Notes: generated from the letters alone by a model not told the origin. Shown: positions 1 through 11,754, counted from the stretch's first letter. The stretch is DNA of 64,000 bases from Leptobrachium leishanense (GCA_009667805.1 CM019064.1:382678549-382742548), one strand, 5' to 3'. A program made the numbers and translations.

Positions 1-1399
1 CCCCCTATCTCATCGTCACTGGAGCCAACTTGGCAGTATGCTGCAGCTGCTGGGACAACATGAGTGCCAGTTATTTGTGTGTCATCACTGGCACCCCCTT
101 CCTCTAGGTTGGTTATACTCCCTTCCTCATCCTCAGAGATTGAATCAGAGCACTGTACTTGCTGCGCATCCTCAAGCAGCATGTCACTGTCATTGTAGTC
201 CAACAATTCAGCTGACTCCTCCGTGTGTGTTAGTGAGGCTACGGCAGGAGTAGCTGTGGACATGGAGACTGCATTAGATGTTTTGGCAGCTGAGCTGGAC
301 TGTAAAGCACTACAAACCTGGCTGACAGAGGACTCGGAGGATGAGGATGGCCTGGTTAGCCAATATTTTGTAGAAATTCACTGACCCCCCAAAATAGTTG
401 CTGGTGGCAGTGACAAGACACAGATTACCTCAATTCCCAAATATTTTGTTGAAATTACTGAACACCCAAAATAGTTGCTGGTGGCAGTGACAAGACACAG
501 ATTACCTCAATTCCCAAATATTTTGTAGAAATTACTGACCCCCCCCCCAAAATAGTTGCTGGTGGCAGTGACAAGACACAGATTACCTCAATTCCCAAAT
601 ATTTTGTTGAAATTACTGAACACCCAAAATAGTTGCTGGTGGCAGTGACAAGACACAGATTACCTCAATTCCCAAATATTTTGTAGAAATTACTGACCCC
701 CCCCCCCCCAAAATAGTTGCTGGTGGCAGTGACAAGACACAGATTACCTCAATTCCCAAATATTTTGTAGTAATTACTGACCCCCCAAAATAGTTGCTGG
801 AGGCAGTGACAAGACACCGATTACCTCAATTCGCAAATATTTTGTAGAAATTACTGACCCCCAAAATACTGGGTGGCAGTGACAAGACACAGATTATCTC
901 AATTCCCAAATATTTTGTAGAAATTACTGACCCCCAAAATACTGGGTGTTAGTGAGAACACACAGATTAGAACAATTCACAAATATTTTGTAGAAATTAG
1001 ACCCCCCCAGTAGCTGGTGGCAGACTGGCAGTGAGAACACACACTAACACAAGAACAATCTCCTCTCAAATCTCCTCTCAAACGCGTGCTGAAGCGCTGT
1101 GTGAAGCCTTATATAGTGTGCGGCGGGACTTAGCTCTGTAAGCCCATAATTGGGCAAAATTTGCCCAATCAGGACTCTGAGCCGTGATTGGCATAGTCTT
1201 GAACCTGTCTTTCACCTGACCTTTGGTCAGGTGCAAGGCTGTAACCAATTACAAGCTTCAGGCCAGTGGAAAAGTGCATTGTGGTCCATTGTGGGCGAAC
1301 ATGTGGCGAACATGCGGAAATGTTCGTAGTTCGCGAACATGCGAACAGGCGATGTTCGAATCGAACTCCGAGCCGATCGAACCGAACAGCTCATCCCTA
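1..1399 (-). mobile_element. hAT transposon (BED-type family), copy 1, cut by window edge
   Basis: Positions 1-359 are the reverse complement of about 5880-6240, the acidic N-terminal part of the transposase gene in the copy at 4079-10236. They are followed by the same 5' tandem array (about 366-1010), the same TATA region (about 1112-1120), the palindrome around the gggcaaaatttgccc core (about 1153-1170), and the same terminus, reading gctcatccct at 1390-1398. The element reads on the minus strand and continues beyond the left edge. Compared with the fuller copy, about 450 bp between the array and transposase codon ~65 are missing, so the start codon is gone and this copy cannot make an intact protein. 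Family identity is certain by comparison with copy 2. The superfamily call rests on copy 2. Confidence 0.85.
366..1010 (-). repeat. 5' subterminal tandem array of hAT copy 1
   Basis: About nine units of 70-80 bp, each carrying a variant of 'cagattacctcaattcccaa' plus a C-run followed by aaaatagttgctgg. Unit length varies mostly through the C-run (5 to 11 C). The same unit, reverse complemented, makes up 4480-5440 in copy 2, so the array belongs to the transposon and is not an independent satellite. Confidence 0.85.
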
Positions 1400-1682
1400 C
1401 TCTTCAACCAAGCTGATCTGCAGTAGCTTTCCTTCTCACAACCCTCAGCCAGAACTTAAGGGAGTGCTGTAATATTTCTATGTATCGCTTCCCAAACACC
1501 AGACACCGCTTAAAGCATATTCATTCCCCTGCATTAACGGAAGTGGAGTACATTATGTAGGAAACAGAGAGGGGGAGGTAACATGACACAATCAACAGAC
1601 TACGTTGTCTACATGGGGGGGGTGAATTCCTTCAGGAGACGCAGAAACCTAATTAGTACACACTAAATGAGATTGGCAAACA
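1400..1682. other. Unassigned intergenic DNA
   Basis: Between the end of the hAT copy and a short MITE. No coding signal, repeat or RNA feature recognised. Confidence 0.5.
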
Positions 1683-1865
1683 CAGGGTTATTCAGAGAGC
1701 GTGAAACGCAGGAGAATGACTGGAGAATGAAAAGTTCTAGGTCAAAATAGACGATTTGGAAAGTGAGATGAAAGGGAGAATTTTTTTTCTGGTTTGGCTA
1801 TTTTGACCTAGAATTTTTCATTCTCCAGTCATTCTCCTGCTTTTCACACTCTCTGAATAACCCTG
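1683..1865. mobile_element. Short MITE with CAGGGTTATTCA terminal inverted repeats
   Basis: 183 bp, starting cagggttattcagagag and ending with its inverse, ctctctgaataaccctg. It is flanked by the 3-bp duplication aca (1680-1682 and 1866-1868). Nearly the whole element is a foldback: the aggagaatgactggagaatg arm recurs inverted. The centre (gatttggaaagtgagat) is shared with the 182-bp element at 56171-56352. A 3-bp TSD is typical of PIF/Harbinger, but no transposase is present, so the superfamily is an inference. Confidence 0.8.
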
Positions 1866-1868
1866 ACA

Positions 1869-3227
1869 GTATCTGATCAATCTAAGGACAAACAGATAGA
1901 GATTCAAAGTAGACTTATTGTTCTTTCTAACACAAACTAACTCCTAAAATACAGTTTCAAGATTGAAATACATTTAACTCATTAACCCTTAGATGCCCAC
2001 TTATGCCCATTGTCTTTGAGAACCGGCTCTGCCATATTGGTCCACAATATCTTGGCAGGAGGCTAGCATCCACACTTCTCCAACAGGCCATGTATAGTGT
2101 GGGCAAGGGTGCCAAGGAGGGTGAGGGCACAAAGGCAGGGGGTGCTTTGGTTACAATGGTTATCATCCATGTTCAAATTAATGCTAAGTAAATATTATAA
2201 GCATTTTTTTTTATGAATAGTATCTTCCTGAAGATAAGAAGACTTTTGGTACAAAGTGGCAGGACACATATACTATTACACTGCTAAGGCTGGGTACCTT
2301 TTTATTGTAAGGTAATATTGTTTTAGTGCCTGAAGTTTGGGGTCATGATATCTCCAGTGGTAGTAGATTGGTTCGTAGTAGTTGCATTGGAGCAGGTGGG
2401 TATCGGCTTCCTAATGTTCTTTAAGGTAGTCTGGATACCATTTCTATTTAACCCTTATTCTGAAATAGTTTGAGTGAGGGTTATTGGAAATAGAATGAGA
2501 CACTTTGGTGTCAATGTCAATTCAATTACCCCACTAACCGACAAAAAGCAATTACACTTTATATTTAATATTGTATATTCCTATTTAAAATCATTGAAAT
2601 CATAATGATTTTTCAGACTAGTAACCATGGTTTCAAGGCTTAAAAAAGTAAGAATATTGAAAAGAAATAAAAAATGCAGAAAACTAAATTTTTTTGTTCA
2701 GTAGCATTGTAAAGTATTTACTGATATTAAAATAAGGGTTATTTTTCCATGAGAAATGAGATAAACAACGTAATATCTTTTAAGTAAATATTTTTCTAAC
2801 TAACCATAAACTCTAATGCATTATTTATAATTTTGTTCCCAATCCTGGGACAGCCCTTTACAACTTTACAATTAGGTTTTATGAATGCATGCTCCTGCAT
2901 AGTCAGAGTATGTGTATTAAAAAGAATTTGAAAAGGGAAGAAGTCGTAATCTATTCCTAGAATGGACAGATAATAAAGCAAGAAAAAAGGCTAAAAACAA
3001 ATTACATGAAAAGTTAAAAGAATGGAAAGGGCGCGATTTAAATTTAGCAAATGGCCAAAGGTAGGATTACAATCTGACAATTATATGATTAGACATACTA
3101 GAAGGAACATCTGGCTGTAGTATGAAATTTACTTTTTTATATATAGAAATATATATCTATCAATAAAATTTATAACTTGAACATGTATAGACAAATGGCA
3201 GAATACTATTCACACCAAAAAAAATAT
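1869..3227. other. AT-rich DNA with no recognised feature
   Basis: No gene, RNA or repeat family recognised. Open frames near 2003-2191 and 2796-2981 are short and show no domain. Confidence 0.5.
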
Positions 3228-3782
3228 AAGAGGTTATTCAGAGAGAGCAGATCTGGCCCCGAAATGTCACCGAACAGGGAATTTCCCTGTATGGTGCCAT
3301 TTTGGGGCCATTCAGCTATTCAGAGGGCAGGCAGTTCACCAAATTTTGGCAAACTGAAAGCAAGTAAGGTGCCTGTTTGAAGGCAGTGAAATCCACCATA
3401 GAGAAGCAATGGTTAATCTATTCACAAAACACTGAACAGCAGTGAAAAGTTGCCGAAGTGTCCTGCTTTTGTGTGGTTTCATTCAGCAAGTTTATTCAGG
3501 CGACCCCCATAGGTTTCAACGTTAAAAATATTCCCGTTATAATGCAATATCTAGTAAACCGTTTATTTTAATCCGCAGTAAAAAGGCTAATTATTTATAG
3601 ATTTTTTTAGGATCTTTTGGGCATTTTTCGGAATTTGTTTGGCAAAATTTGCCATGCACTCTGGGACCCTGTGGTGAATGCTGAATTCACCACGGGGTGG
3701 GAAACTTTGATTCCCTGAACTGCGGGGAAGGAGAGAGCACCAAAATGTCCGCAACATTACGGTGCTCTCTGAATAAATCCCA
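3228..3782. mobile_element. Decayed member of the gggttattcagagag MITE family
   Basis: Begins aggttattcagagagagcag and ends ggtgctctctgaataaat. It contains the family's internal signature (caacgttaaaaatattcccg, then a segment with ctgcag or a variant) found also at 50.6, 52.5, 60.0 and 61.1 kb. About 555 bp, shorter than the 850-890-bp copies. The outer TIR bases are mutated and no clean TSD is readable. Confidence 0.65.
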
Positions 3783-4078
3783 TCATGTTTGATGGAAACA
3801 GTCTCACGTCAATTTCCTTAAGTCGCCTTCTTCTGGAAAAATAGGGTCCATTACATCCATAAGTTAATAAAAAGTCCTTAGTTCGAATCCTCTTGTATTT
3901 CCAAATTAAGTCTTCTCGTACTGCACACATCCCAAAGAAGGACAAAATTCAAGATAAAAAGAAGGCCAATGTTGACACCCTGTGGGCAATATTACAATCT
4001 TAACGCTAACGTTAGCGCTCAGCTATGTGAGCGTTAACGTTAGGTTAAGTGGCGCTAACGCAGGCTAGTGCTCATATG
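3783..4078. other. Flank with repeated ctaacgttagcg words, probably an older element
   Basis: Words of the type taacgctaacgttagcgc recur here and again just right of the hAT element (10237-10400), where atattacaatc is also repeated. The hAT copy therefore probably landed inside an older repeat. The older repeat is not identified. Confidence 0.4.
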
Positions 4079-4372
4079 TAGGGATGAGCTGTTCGGTTCG
4101 ATCGGTTCGGAGTTCGCATCGAACATAGCCTGTTCGTTTGTTCGCGAACTACGAACATTTCCGCGTGTTCGCCACGTGTTCGCCCACAATGCACCACAAT
4201 GGACCACAATTCACTTTCCCACTGGCCTGAAGCTCGTAATTGGCTACAGCCTTGCACCTGACCACAGGTCTGGTGCAAGACAGGTTCAACACTATGCCAA
4301 TCACGGCTCAGAGTCCTGATTGGGCAAATTTTGCCCAATCATGGGCTCACAGAGCTAAGACCCGCAGCACAC

Positions 4373-4380
4373 TATATAAG
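4373..4380 (+). promoter_or_regulatory. Putative TATA box of the hAT transposase promoter
   Basis: tatataag sits in the string gcacactatataagg. The inverted copy 1 keeps the same string at about 1112-1125 although surrounding bases have diverged. It lies about 1.3 kb upstream of the first transposase ATG (5692), so the tandem array would be in the 5' untranslated leader. Promoter function is inferred from the motif and its conservation. Confidence 0.45.
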
Positions 4381-4479
4381 GTTTCCACGCAGCACTTCTG
4401 CACGCATTTGAGAGGAGATTTCAGAGGAGATAGTTGTTGTGTGTTCTTACTGCCGGTCTGCCACGCTACTGGGGGGGTC

Positions 4480-5440
4480 TCATTTCTGCCAAATATCTGG
4501 GAATTGAGGTGATCTGTGTCTTGTCACTGCCAGCAAGTATTTTGGGGGGTCACAAATTTCTACAAAACATTTGGGAATTGAGGTGATCTGTGTCTTGTCA
4601 CACAGCCAGTACAATGCAGTAACTTGGGGTCACAAATTTCTACAAAACATTTGGGAATTTAGGTGATCTGTGTCTTGTCACTGCCAGCAAGTATTTTGGG
4701 GGTCACAAATTTCTACAAAACATTTGGGAATTGAGGTGATCTGTGTCTTGTCACACAGCCAGTACAATGCAGTAACTTGGGGTCACAAATTTCTACAAAA
4801 CATTTGGGAATTTAGGTGATCTGTGTCTTGTCACTGCCAGCAAGTATTTTGGGGGTCACAAATTTCTACAAAACATTTGGGAATTGAGGTGATCTGTGTC
4901 TTGTCACACAGCCAGTACCACGCAGTATTTTGGGGGTCACAAATTTCTATAAAACATTTGGGAATTGAGGTGATCTGTGTCTTGTCACTGCCAGCAAGTA
5001 TTTTGGGGGTCACAAATTTCTACAAAACATTTGGGAATTGAGGTGATCTGTGTCTTGTCACACAGCCAGTACCACGCAGTATTTTGGGGGTCACTAATTT
5101 TTACAAAACATTTGGGAATTGAGGTGATCTGTGTCTTGTCACACAGCCAGTACCACGCAGTATTTTGGGGGGTCACAAATTTTTACAAAGTATCTGGGAA
5201 TTGAGGTGATCTGTCTCCTGTCACTGCCAGCAAGTATTTTGGGGGTCACAAATTTCTACAAAATATTTGGGAATTGAGGTGATCTGTCTCTTGTCACAGC
5301 CAGCAAGTATTTTGGGGATCACAAATTTCTACAAAATATTTGGGAATTGAGGTGATCTGTGTCTTGTCACTGCCAGAAAGTATTTTGGGGTCACAAATTT
5401 CTACAAAATATTTGGGAATTGTTATAATCTGTGTGTTCTC
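4480..5440 (+). repeat. 5' tandem array of hAT copy 2 (~73-bp units)
   Basis: About 13 units built from acatttgggaattgaggtga, ctgtgtcttgtcac and tttgggggtcacaaatttct. Two linker types alternate (tgccagcaag and acagccagtac), giving a dimer pattern of about 146 bp in the left half. A diverged tail with a second linker (ccacccatcagggggtc) runs to about 5590. Confidence 0.85.
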
Positions 5441-5691
5441 ACTGGCTGCCACCCATCAGGGGGTCTCACTGATTTATAGGAGGTTTCTGAGATTTGTAAT
5501 CTGTGTCTTCTCACTGCCACCCATCAGGGGGTCACACTGATTTATAGGAGGGAATTGTAATCTGTGTCTTGTCACTGGCTGCCAAATATCAGGGTGTCTC
5601 ACTGAGTTATACCAGAGTTCTGTAAATCTTTAATCTTTATACCAGAGTTGAATCAAAGTTCTGTATATATTTAATCTATATATCACTCACC

Positions 5692-8600
5692 ATGTCTGAA
5701 AGAACAAAAAGGACAGGCAGACGCTCCCAGACACAGATAAGAGGGCAAGCAGCCCCTGTGTCGGGAGGCTGTGCCTCTGGTCGTGGTGGACGTGGTGCAT
5801 CCTCTGCAGGGGCACGCTTGTCCTTTCTAACTGGTGCTGGCCGTCTTCTTAAGCAGCGGCAACATTCAGAGGATTTGGTGGATTGGCTAAGCAGGCCATC
5901 CTCATCCTCCGAGTCCTCTGCCAGCCAGGCTTGTAGTGCTTTACAGTCCACATCAGCTGCCAAAGCATCTAATGTAGCCTCCATGCCCACAGCTACTCCT
6001 GCCGTAGCCTCGCTATCACACACGGAGGAGTCAGCTGAATTGTTTGACTACAATGACAGTGACATGCTGCTTGAAGATGCGCAGCAAATACAGTGCTCTG
6101 ATTCAATCTCTGAGGTTGAGGAAGGGAATATAATCAACCTAGAGGAAGGGGGTGCCAGTGATGACACACAAATAACTGGCACTCATGTTGTCCCAGCAGT
6201 TGCAGCATACTGCCAAGTTGGCTCCAGTGATGAGGAGATAGGGGGTGATGATGACAATGATGATGAGGTCACTGACTCCACCTGGGTGCCAGATCGAACA
6301 GTGGAATCAAGTGAGGAGGAGGGGGAGGAGGAGGCACAGCAAACACGAGGCACAACATCCTCTATGACCAACCATAGCACTAGCCAGTCCAAGGCATCAG
6401 ATGTCAGAGCTGCTCAGGTGCAGAGCGCTGTTGTCTCAAAGCACACATGCAGGAACTCTGCTGTCTGGGAGTTCTTTAAGAAATGTGCAGCAGAGCGCAC
6501 CGTTGCTATTTGTAATCTATGTCAGATGAGGCTCAAGCGTGGGAAAGACACCGGATGCTTGGGTACCACGTGCTTGAGGCGACATATGAACACCTGCCAC
6601 ACATCCCGTTGGCGCAAAACTTTGCGTAGGTCCTCCTCCTCCTCATCTGTCTCTACCCCCACTGTATGTCCTGCCATGTCATTGCCTACAACCTCCACTG
6701 ACAGGGATGATGCTACAGTAATGGATGTACCAGCTCCTTCCTCACAATGTGACATCATCCCATCAGCTGAAGATTTATGCAGTCAGATTACAATGCCGCA
6801 GCTGCTGCAGCGTAAGAAAAAATATAGTCCCAACCATCCCCAAGCAGAGCGTCTAAATGCCAGCTTAGCAAAATTACTCGCATTGCAGCTGCATGCCGTG
6901 AATTTGCTGAATGTGCTGTACCACAGTGGCAGGTTCCAAAACGCCATTACTTTTCCACGTGCTGGTATGGTGCTGGAATGGCCTTCTGTGAAGACAATGT
7001 TATCGAGTCATTGGGAAAGGCAGTCAGCAGCAAGATGCATGTGACTTTAGACACGTGGTCCAGCAAGCATGGACAGGGTCGTTACATTTCCTTCACGGCA
7101 CACTGGGTAAGGGAGGGATCCAAGGAGGGATCCAAGACGGGGCTCTGTGCTGGAGCTTGTTCATCCACCACGCCTCCAGAAAGCTGCTTGTATGAGGTCT
7201 GTCTGCTCCACCACCACTTCTCCCTCTTCCTCCTCCTCCTCCTCCTTCTGTGTCTCTGGCGAAGTGGCAGTTAAACCAATGCCTGACAGGGTCTACGCAA
7301 TGGCTCAAGCAAAAAGAAGCCATACTGTGCTTGAGCTGGTTTGTTTAGGGGACAGGAGCCACACCGGGCCAGAAATTCTGTCAGCTCTGCAGGGCCAGGT
7401 GCAGAGATGGTTAACACCGCGCCAGCTTCAGCTGGGAATGATCGTCTGTGATAATGGCAGCAACCTTCTCTCCGCCCTACGCCTGGGTAAATTGACGCAT
7501 GTACCATGCCTAGCACACGTCCTAAATCTAGTGGTACAGTGTTTCATAACCAAGTACCCAGGGCTGGCAGAGATTCTCAGCCAGGCCAGAAACGTCTGCA
7601 GCCACTTCAGATGGTCATTCCCAGCAAGCGTTCGCCTGGCAGAAATTCAAAGAGAATTCCACCTTCCCACAAACCGTCTGATCTGTGACATGCCCACCAG
7701 GTGTAACTCGACATTAGCAATGCTGCAACATCTGCACAAGCAGCAGAGGGCCATCAACGAGTACCTGTGTGAGTATGGCACAAGGACAGGTTCAGGTCAA
7801 CTTGGTTTTTTTCCCCCCGCAGTGGCTGATGATCAAGGATGCATGCACTGTGCTGTCACCATTTGAGGAGGCAACGAGGATGGTGAGCAGGGACAGTGCA
7901 TGCATCAGTGACACAATTCCTTTAGTGTTCCTGCTGGAGCACACTCTGCGGGGAATTATAGATGTGGCTTTAGAGGCAGAGCAGTGGGAGGAAGAGGAGG
8001 CCTTCCCTAGCTCTGAAGGCCCCAGTCTTTCCGCAGACAGCATTCCAGCGGGTCCTCCTCAGATCAGACAGGAGGAGGATGAGGAGGAATATTTAAGTAG
8101 TGGGGGCATTGAAGGTGGGGATTCCTCAAGGGAGGGTTTTGTGTGCCCAGAAACACAAGGGCTAGTGCGTGGCTGGGAGGAGGAAGTGCACGATACAGTC
8201 ATCCTCATTGACCAGGAAGACTCGGAAGCTAATGCCACCTCCAACCTACGCTGCATGGGCTCCCTTATAATGCAAAGCCTGCTAAAGGACCCCAGGATTT
8301 GTGCTATCAAGGAGAGGGATCATTACTGGTTGGCAACCCTTCTTGATCCATGATACAAGGGTAAAGTTGCAGAGCTCATCCTGCCTGCACAGAGGGAGCA
8401 CAGGATGAAAAAACTTGAGGACACTCTAAAGCGACACTTGGTAACCTACCAGTGCCTGGAAAGGTGTTACACAAGTGCTGACACAGGTGCTTCTGAGGCT
8501 GCAGTTGATCAGAGGAAGAGCGGTGAAGGCCAGGGCCACTTGACTGATGCATTTTTAAACTTTTTTAGTCCACGACACCCAGGGACGTCAAATGTAGGCA

Positions 8601-8923
8601 CCCATTGCCAGCATCTTCACCATATGGTGCAGGACTACCTAGAGGCAAGGGCAGACCTGGATACCTTTCCAGTAGATGATCCACTGGCTTACTGGGTGTT
8701 GAGATTGGATCACTGGTCAGAACTTAGCCAATATGCTATGCAGCTACTAGGTTGCCCTTCATCCAGCGTGCTTTCTGAAAGGACGTTCAGTGCCGCTGGA
8801 GGTTTTGTCACAGACAAAAGAGTGCGTCTGTCCACCGACTCTGTAGACCAGCTGACATTTATAAAAATGACTCAGTCCTGGATCAGCAGCTATCAATCCC
8901 CTGATGCTGACGTAACGGAATAG
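5692..8923 (+). pseudogene. hAT-superfamily transposase with N-terminal BED zinc finger, disrupted
   Basis: A cut-and-paste DNA transposase acting in the nucleus on this element's own ends. From the ATG at 5692: a basic, Ser/Ala-rich start; an acidic stretch (about 6040-6340, DNDDE and EEEGEEE runs); a BED finger (about 6457-6600: VWEFF, CNLC, then H-x4-H); then the hAT core with DTWSS (~7050) and CDNGSN (~7448), two acidic residues of the catalytic triad. The C-terminal dimerisation motif with SERTFSAAG is at ~8775. Breaks: a frame change between about 6880 and 6985, a return to the first frame near 7150-7270, and a change to a third frame near 7805-7820, at a T-run/C-run. A TGA at 8351-8353 falls in LLDP-stop-YKG, where hAT proteins usually have LDPRYK. 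CGA to TGA (CpG decay) explains it. The protein normally ends at TAG 8921-8923. Confidence 0.85.
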
Positions 8924-8989
8924 ATCGGGGATGTCTTCTGCATTCACAAAACCTCCAGCACGGAACTCTTCCACATTACCACAAAAGGG

Positions 8990-9690
8990 TTACGGTGTGA
9001 ATGCACTTGCTGCCATGAAAAACACAATATTTGGCTGCACTGACGCCTGTGCCAGATTTATATCATTTTAATTTTTTGAACCGCAGGGTCCAACCCTGCA
9101 CTCTTCCACAATACCACATAGGGGTTACTGTATGAATGCACTTGCTGGCCTGGCACCAAAAGCACAATATCTGGGTGCACTGACGCCTTTAACAGATGCA
9201 TATCTTTTTAATATAGGACCGCAAGGTCCACCCCTGCATTCTTCCACAATACTACAGAGGGGTTACTGTATGATAGTACTTGCTGGCCTGACAGTCTGGC
9301 ACCAAAAGCACAATATCTGGGTGCACTGACGCCCATTACCAGATTCATATCTTTTAATATAGGACCGCATGGTCCACCCCTGCACTCTTCCACAATACCA
9401 CAGAGGGGTTACTGTATGAATGCACGTGCTGGCCTGGCACCAAAAGCACAATATCTGGGTGCACTGACGCCTTTAACAGATGCATATCTTTTTTAATATA
9501 GGACCGCATGGTCCACCCCTGCACTCTTCCACAATACCACAGAGGGGTTACTGTATGATAGTACTTGCAGGCCTGGCACCAAAAGCACAATATTTGGGTG
9601 TACTGCCACTGACGCCTGTATCAGATTCATATCCTCAGAGGGGTTACTGTGTGACGGCACTGTTGCCGACGCTAAAGGACAAATTTTAAA
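8990..9690 (+). repeat. 3' tandem array of hAT copy 2 (~130-140-bp units)
   Basis: About five units sharing cactcttccacaataccaca, gaggggttact, a caccaaaagcacaatat block and a ggaccgca(g/t)ggtcc palindrome. The same units form the 3' fragment at 21394-21900, so both ends of this transposon family carry amplified subterminal modules. Confidence 0.85.
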
Positions 9691-10236
9691 GCACCTATTG
9701 TTACTTTCATCCAAAGCCTGCATAAGTTTCACAATAATTTAGCCAAAAAATCACTAAACGTTTTCTACGTGTCTGAAAATGTCTCCTCTTTTCATACAGA
9801 CTGCCGCCCCCAAGCAGTTGTTTATGGATTGATTAAAGGAAAACCATTTACCGTCATTTGAAATGTCATTTTTTGGTTTTTACATATTTCTATACATCCT
9901 AGAAATCCGCCACTTCACGGGCTGGTTATGGGGACCTCCTAGGCACGATATTTGAAGGAATTTTTCGTTTTTATTTTTAACCCTTATTTCATGGAAAACT
10001 CACTGTCCCTTTAAAAACGTTTTTTTCAAACTTTTTGTCCTTTTTCCTGTCCCCCAGGGCACTACCCGGACCCCCATACACCTTTTATGGCAAATATCTA
10101 GCATATATGCCCTCTTGGAGGGCACGCTAAAAATCGAATTTTCAGCACCATTGACTTGCATTGAGTTCGAATTCGAACATTTGGAAAGTTCGAGCTCGAA
10201 TGCAAACCGATCTCGGGGATGTTCGGCTCATCCCTA

Positions 10237-10544
10237 TATTACAATCCGAATGCTAACGTGTTAAAAAACCTGTTAGCGCCTCAGTGATTGTGCTTGCTTC
10301 CACATGCTTACAGTACTTTGCTCTCTATGCTTAACATGAGAAGTGCAAAGAGTAATTAGCGTTTGGATTACAAAATCCTAACGTTAATTACGCCCCGCTG
10401 TGGCTAACTAAAAAGTTTACCACAGCTAAAAGCTGGTGCTGATTCCGCTTCTGCGGAATCCGTCAGCACCAGCTTAAAACCCCCCCAAAAATCAAATACT
10501 CGCCTGTCATCCCACGGTGAAAATTTTCCACCCTGCACTATGAA
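10237..10544. other. Right flank of hAT copy 2, with a stable hairpin
   Basis: Continuation of the taacg-word repeat seen left of the transposon. 10428-10476 is a near-perfect hairpin: agctggtgctga pairs with tcagcaccagct around ttccgcttctgcggaa. No gene recognised. Confidence 0.5.
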
Positions 10545-10724
10545 TGTTTACATGTTCTGTTCAATAAAAACATGAAAACATATAATGTTTGTGTTGTATT
10601 ATTTTAAGCAGACTTTGTTTTTCAAATTGTTGTGACTTAGATGAAGATCAGAGCACATTTTATGACCAATTCATGCAAAACTCCACGTAATCCCAAAGGG
10701 TTCACATACTTTTTCTTGCCACTG
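10545..10724 (+). mobile_element. 3' terminal fragment of a Tc1/mariner element
   Basis: Contains gttgtgacttagatgaagat, cattttatgaccaattcatg and the end ggttcacatactttttcttg followed by ccactgta and TA. This is the typical inner and terminal inverted-repeat sequence of vertebrate Tc1-like elements. Only the right end is present. No transposase segment or left end was found nearby. Confidence 0.7.
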
Positions 10725-11060
10725 TATATATCAACACGCAGACCTATAAATACGTGTATAGATCAACACGCAGATATATATATATACACCCACCCACAGA
10801 CCTCAGACCATATATACACATACGCACATGGGGTGGGGTGGACAATCTCAACTAAATGCGCCCCCCCATTTGGCTGATCCCTCCAGAAGAAATGTTGAAC
10901 CCGACAGAGCAGAGAATATATATATTATTCTCTGCTCTATCGGGTTCACCATTTCTTCTGGAGGGATCAGCCAAATGGGGGGAGGGCAATTAATTGCCAA
11001 AATGTTTGTGTAATACAAGTCTGGATATATATATTTATAAGAATATAGATATATATCTTA
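10725..11060. repeat. Palindromic repeat, partner of inverted copies at 15.97-16.14 and 18.90-19.12 kb
   Basis: 10870-10979 is a hairpin with arms reading catttggctgatccctccag and its inverse, centred on an AT-rich turn within gagcagagaatatatatatt. The outer part (gtgtaatacaagtctggata and the atatatcttatc stretch) recurs inverted at 15975-16060, and the hairpin arm recurs at 16080-16135 and 18898-18980. Confidence 0.75.
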
Positions 11061-11064
11061 TCTA

Positions 11065-11101
<37 letters not shown>
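11061..11101. repeat. (TA)n / TATC microsatellite
   Basis: Simple repeat following tatctatcta. Expected to be length-variable. Confidence 0.9.
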
Positions 11102-11103
<2 letters not shown>

Positions 11104-11316
11104 TACCTGCCCTTACCTTCCTCTATAAATTTGCTAAAAATATAAACACAAAAAAAAAAACACTGCCTGAGACCCCGCGCAGCCTACATGCCACCCCCCT
11201 CTACCTGGCTGAATGTATCTGATATATAATTAAATACATTCAGCCAGGTAGAGAAAGAAAAAAAAAGTTTTATTTTATGTTCCCTGCGACATTTAAAAAT
11301 GTCCTTGGATTTTATT
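11102..11316. other. Unassigned DNA with a short hairpin
   Basis: 11200-11262 contains ctacctggctgaatgtatct and its near-inverse (aatacattcagccaggtag). Nothing else recognised. Confidence 0.5.
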
Positions 11317-11729
11317 TATTTTTAGAAATGTGTCACCTTACCTTAGCCTGGTAGTCAGTGGGGGCTCCCTGGATCCTGGTTGTGGGGGGGTCTGCCGTGG
11401 CCGCAGGTGCAGTGGCTCCCTCCCTGCGCCGCCTGTCTCTGCCACATGGCTAGCCCACACAGTCGCAGCTCTGTCATCCGGCGGCCGCATGCTCCTCAAG
11501 GGGATCTTTGGGAGGCCCCGGCAGGCTGCCCTCTACAGTGCATGATTAGAGGGCCGTGTCTGCCTGATGTTTTAGTAACAAGAATGTTTTATCCCAATTA
11601 TGCTTCAATGTTAAAAATATTCCCGTTTTAATTCAATATCTAATAAACCGTTGCTTATAATATTCTGCAGTAAAGAGTCTCTTTATTTCTAGATTTTGTA
11701 GTATTTTTTAAGCATTTTTTATACTTTTT
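11317..11729. repeat. Left arm of an inverted repeat
   Basis: Its reverse complement is 12693-13128, with a few indels and substitutions. The outer part is GC-rich (ccttagcctggtagtcagtg, gcatgctcctcaaggggatc). The inner ~130 bp is the taaaaatattcccgttttaa...ctgcag segment of the gggttattcagagag MITE family. The foldback was therefore probably built partly from a MITE. Confidence 0.8.
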
Positions 11730-11754
11730 TTTTAAAAAAAAAATTGAACTTTTG

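Larger units (their letters stand above)
4079..10236 (+). mobile_element. Nearly full-length hAT transposon (BED-type), copy 2
   Basis: About 6.16 kb between tagggatgagctgttcgg and its inverse gttcggctcatcccta. Order: TIR, GTTCG-rich subterminal region, a gggcaaattttgccc palindrome (4323-4337), TATA box, long 5' tandem array, one transposase reading region (5692-8923), 3' tandem array, TIR. The hAT call rests on the encoded BED finger, DTW and CDNGSN motifs and the C-terminal dimerisation motif. Flanking 8-mers (ctcatatg and tattacaa) do not match, so no TSD is visible. The ends may have decayed, or the right flank may have rearranged. The transposase carries frameshifts and a stop, so this copy is not autonomous now. 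Confidence 0.85.

Noticed and set aside
366..1010. CRISPR-like array
   Set aside because: Vertebrate-type transposon array. Repeats abut without unique spacers and the array belongs to the hAT element.
4071..10244. 8-bp TSD for the large hAT
   Set aside because: ctcatatg and tattacaa do not match under either choice of the terminal base.
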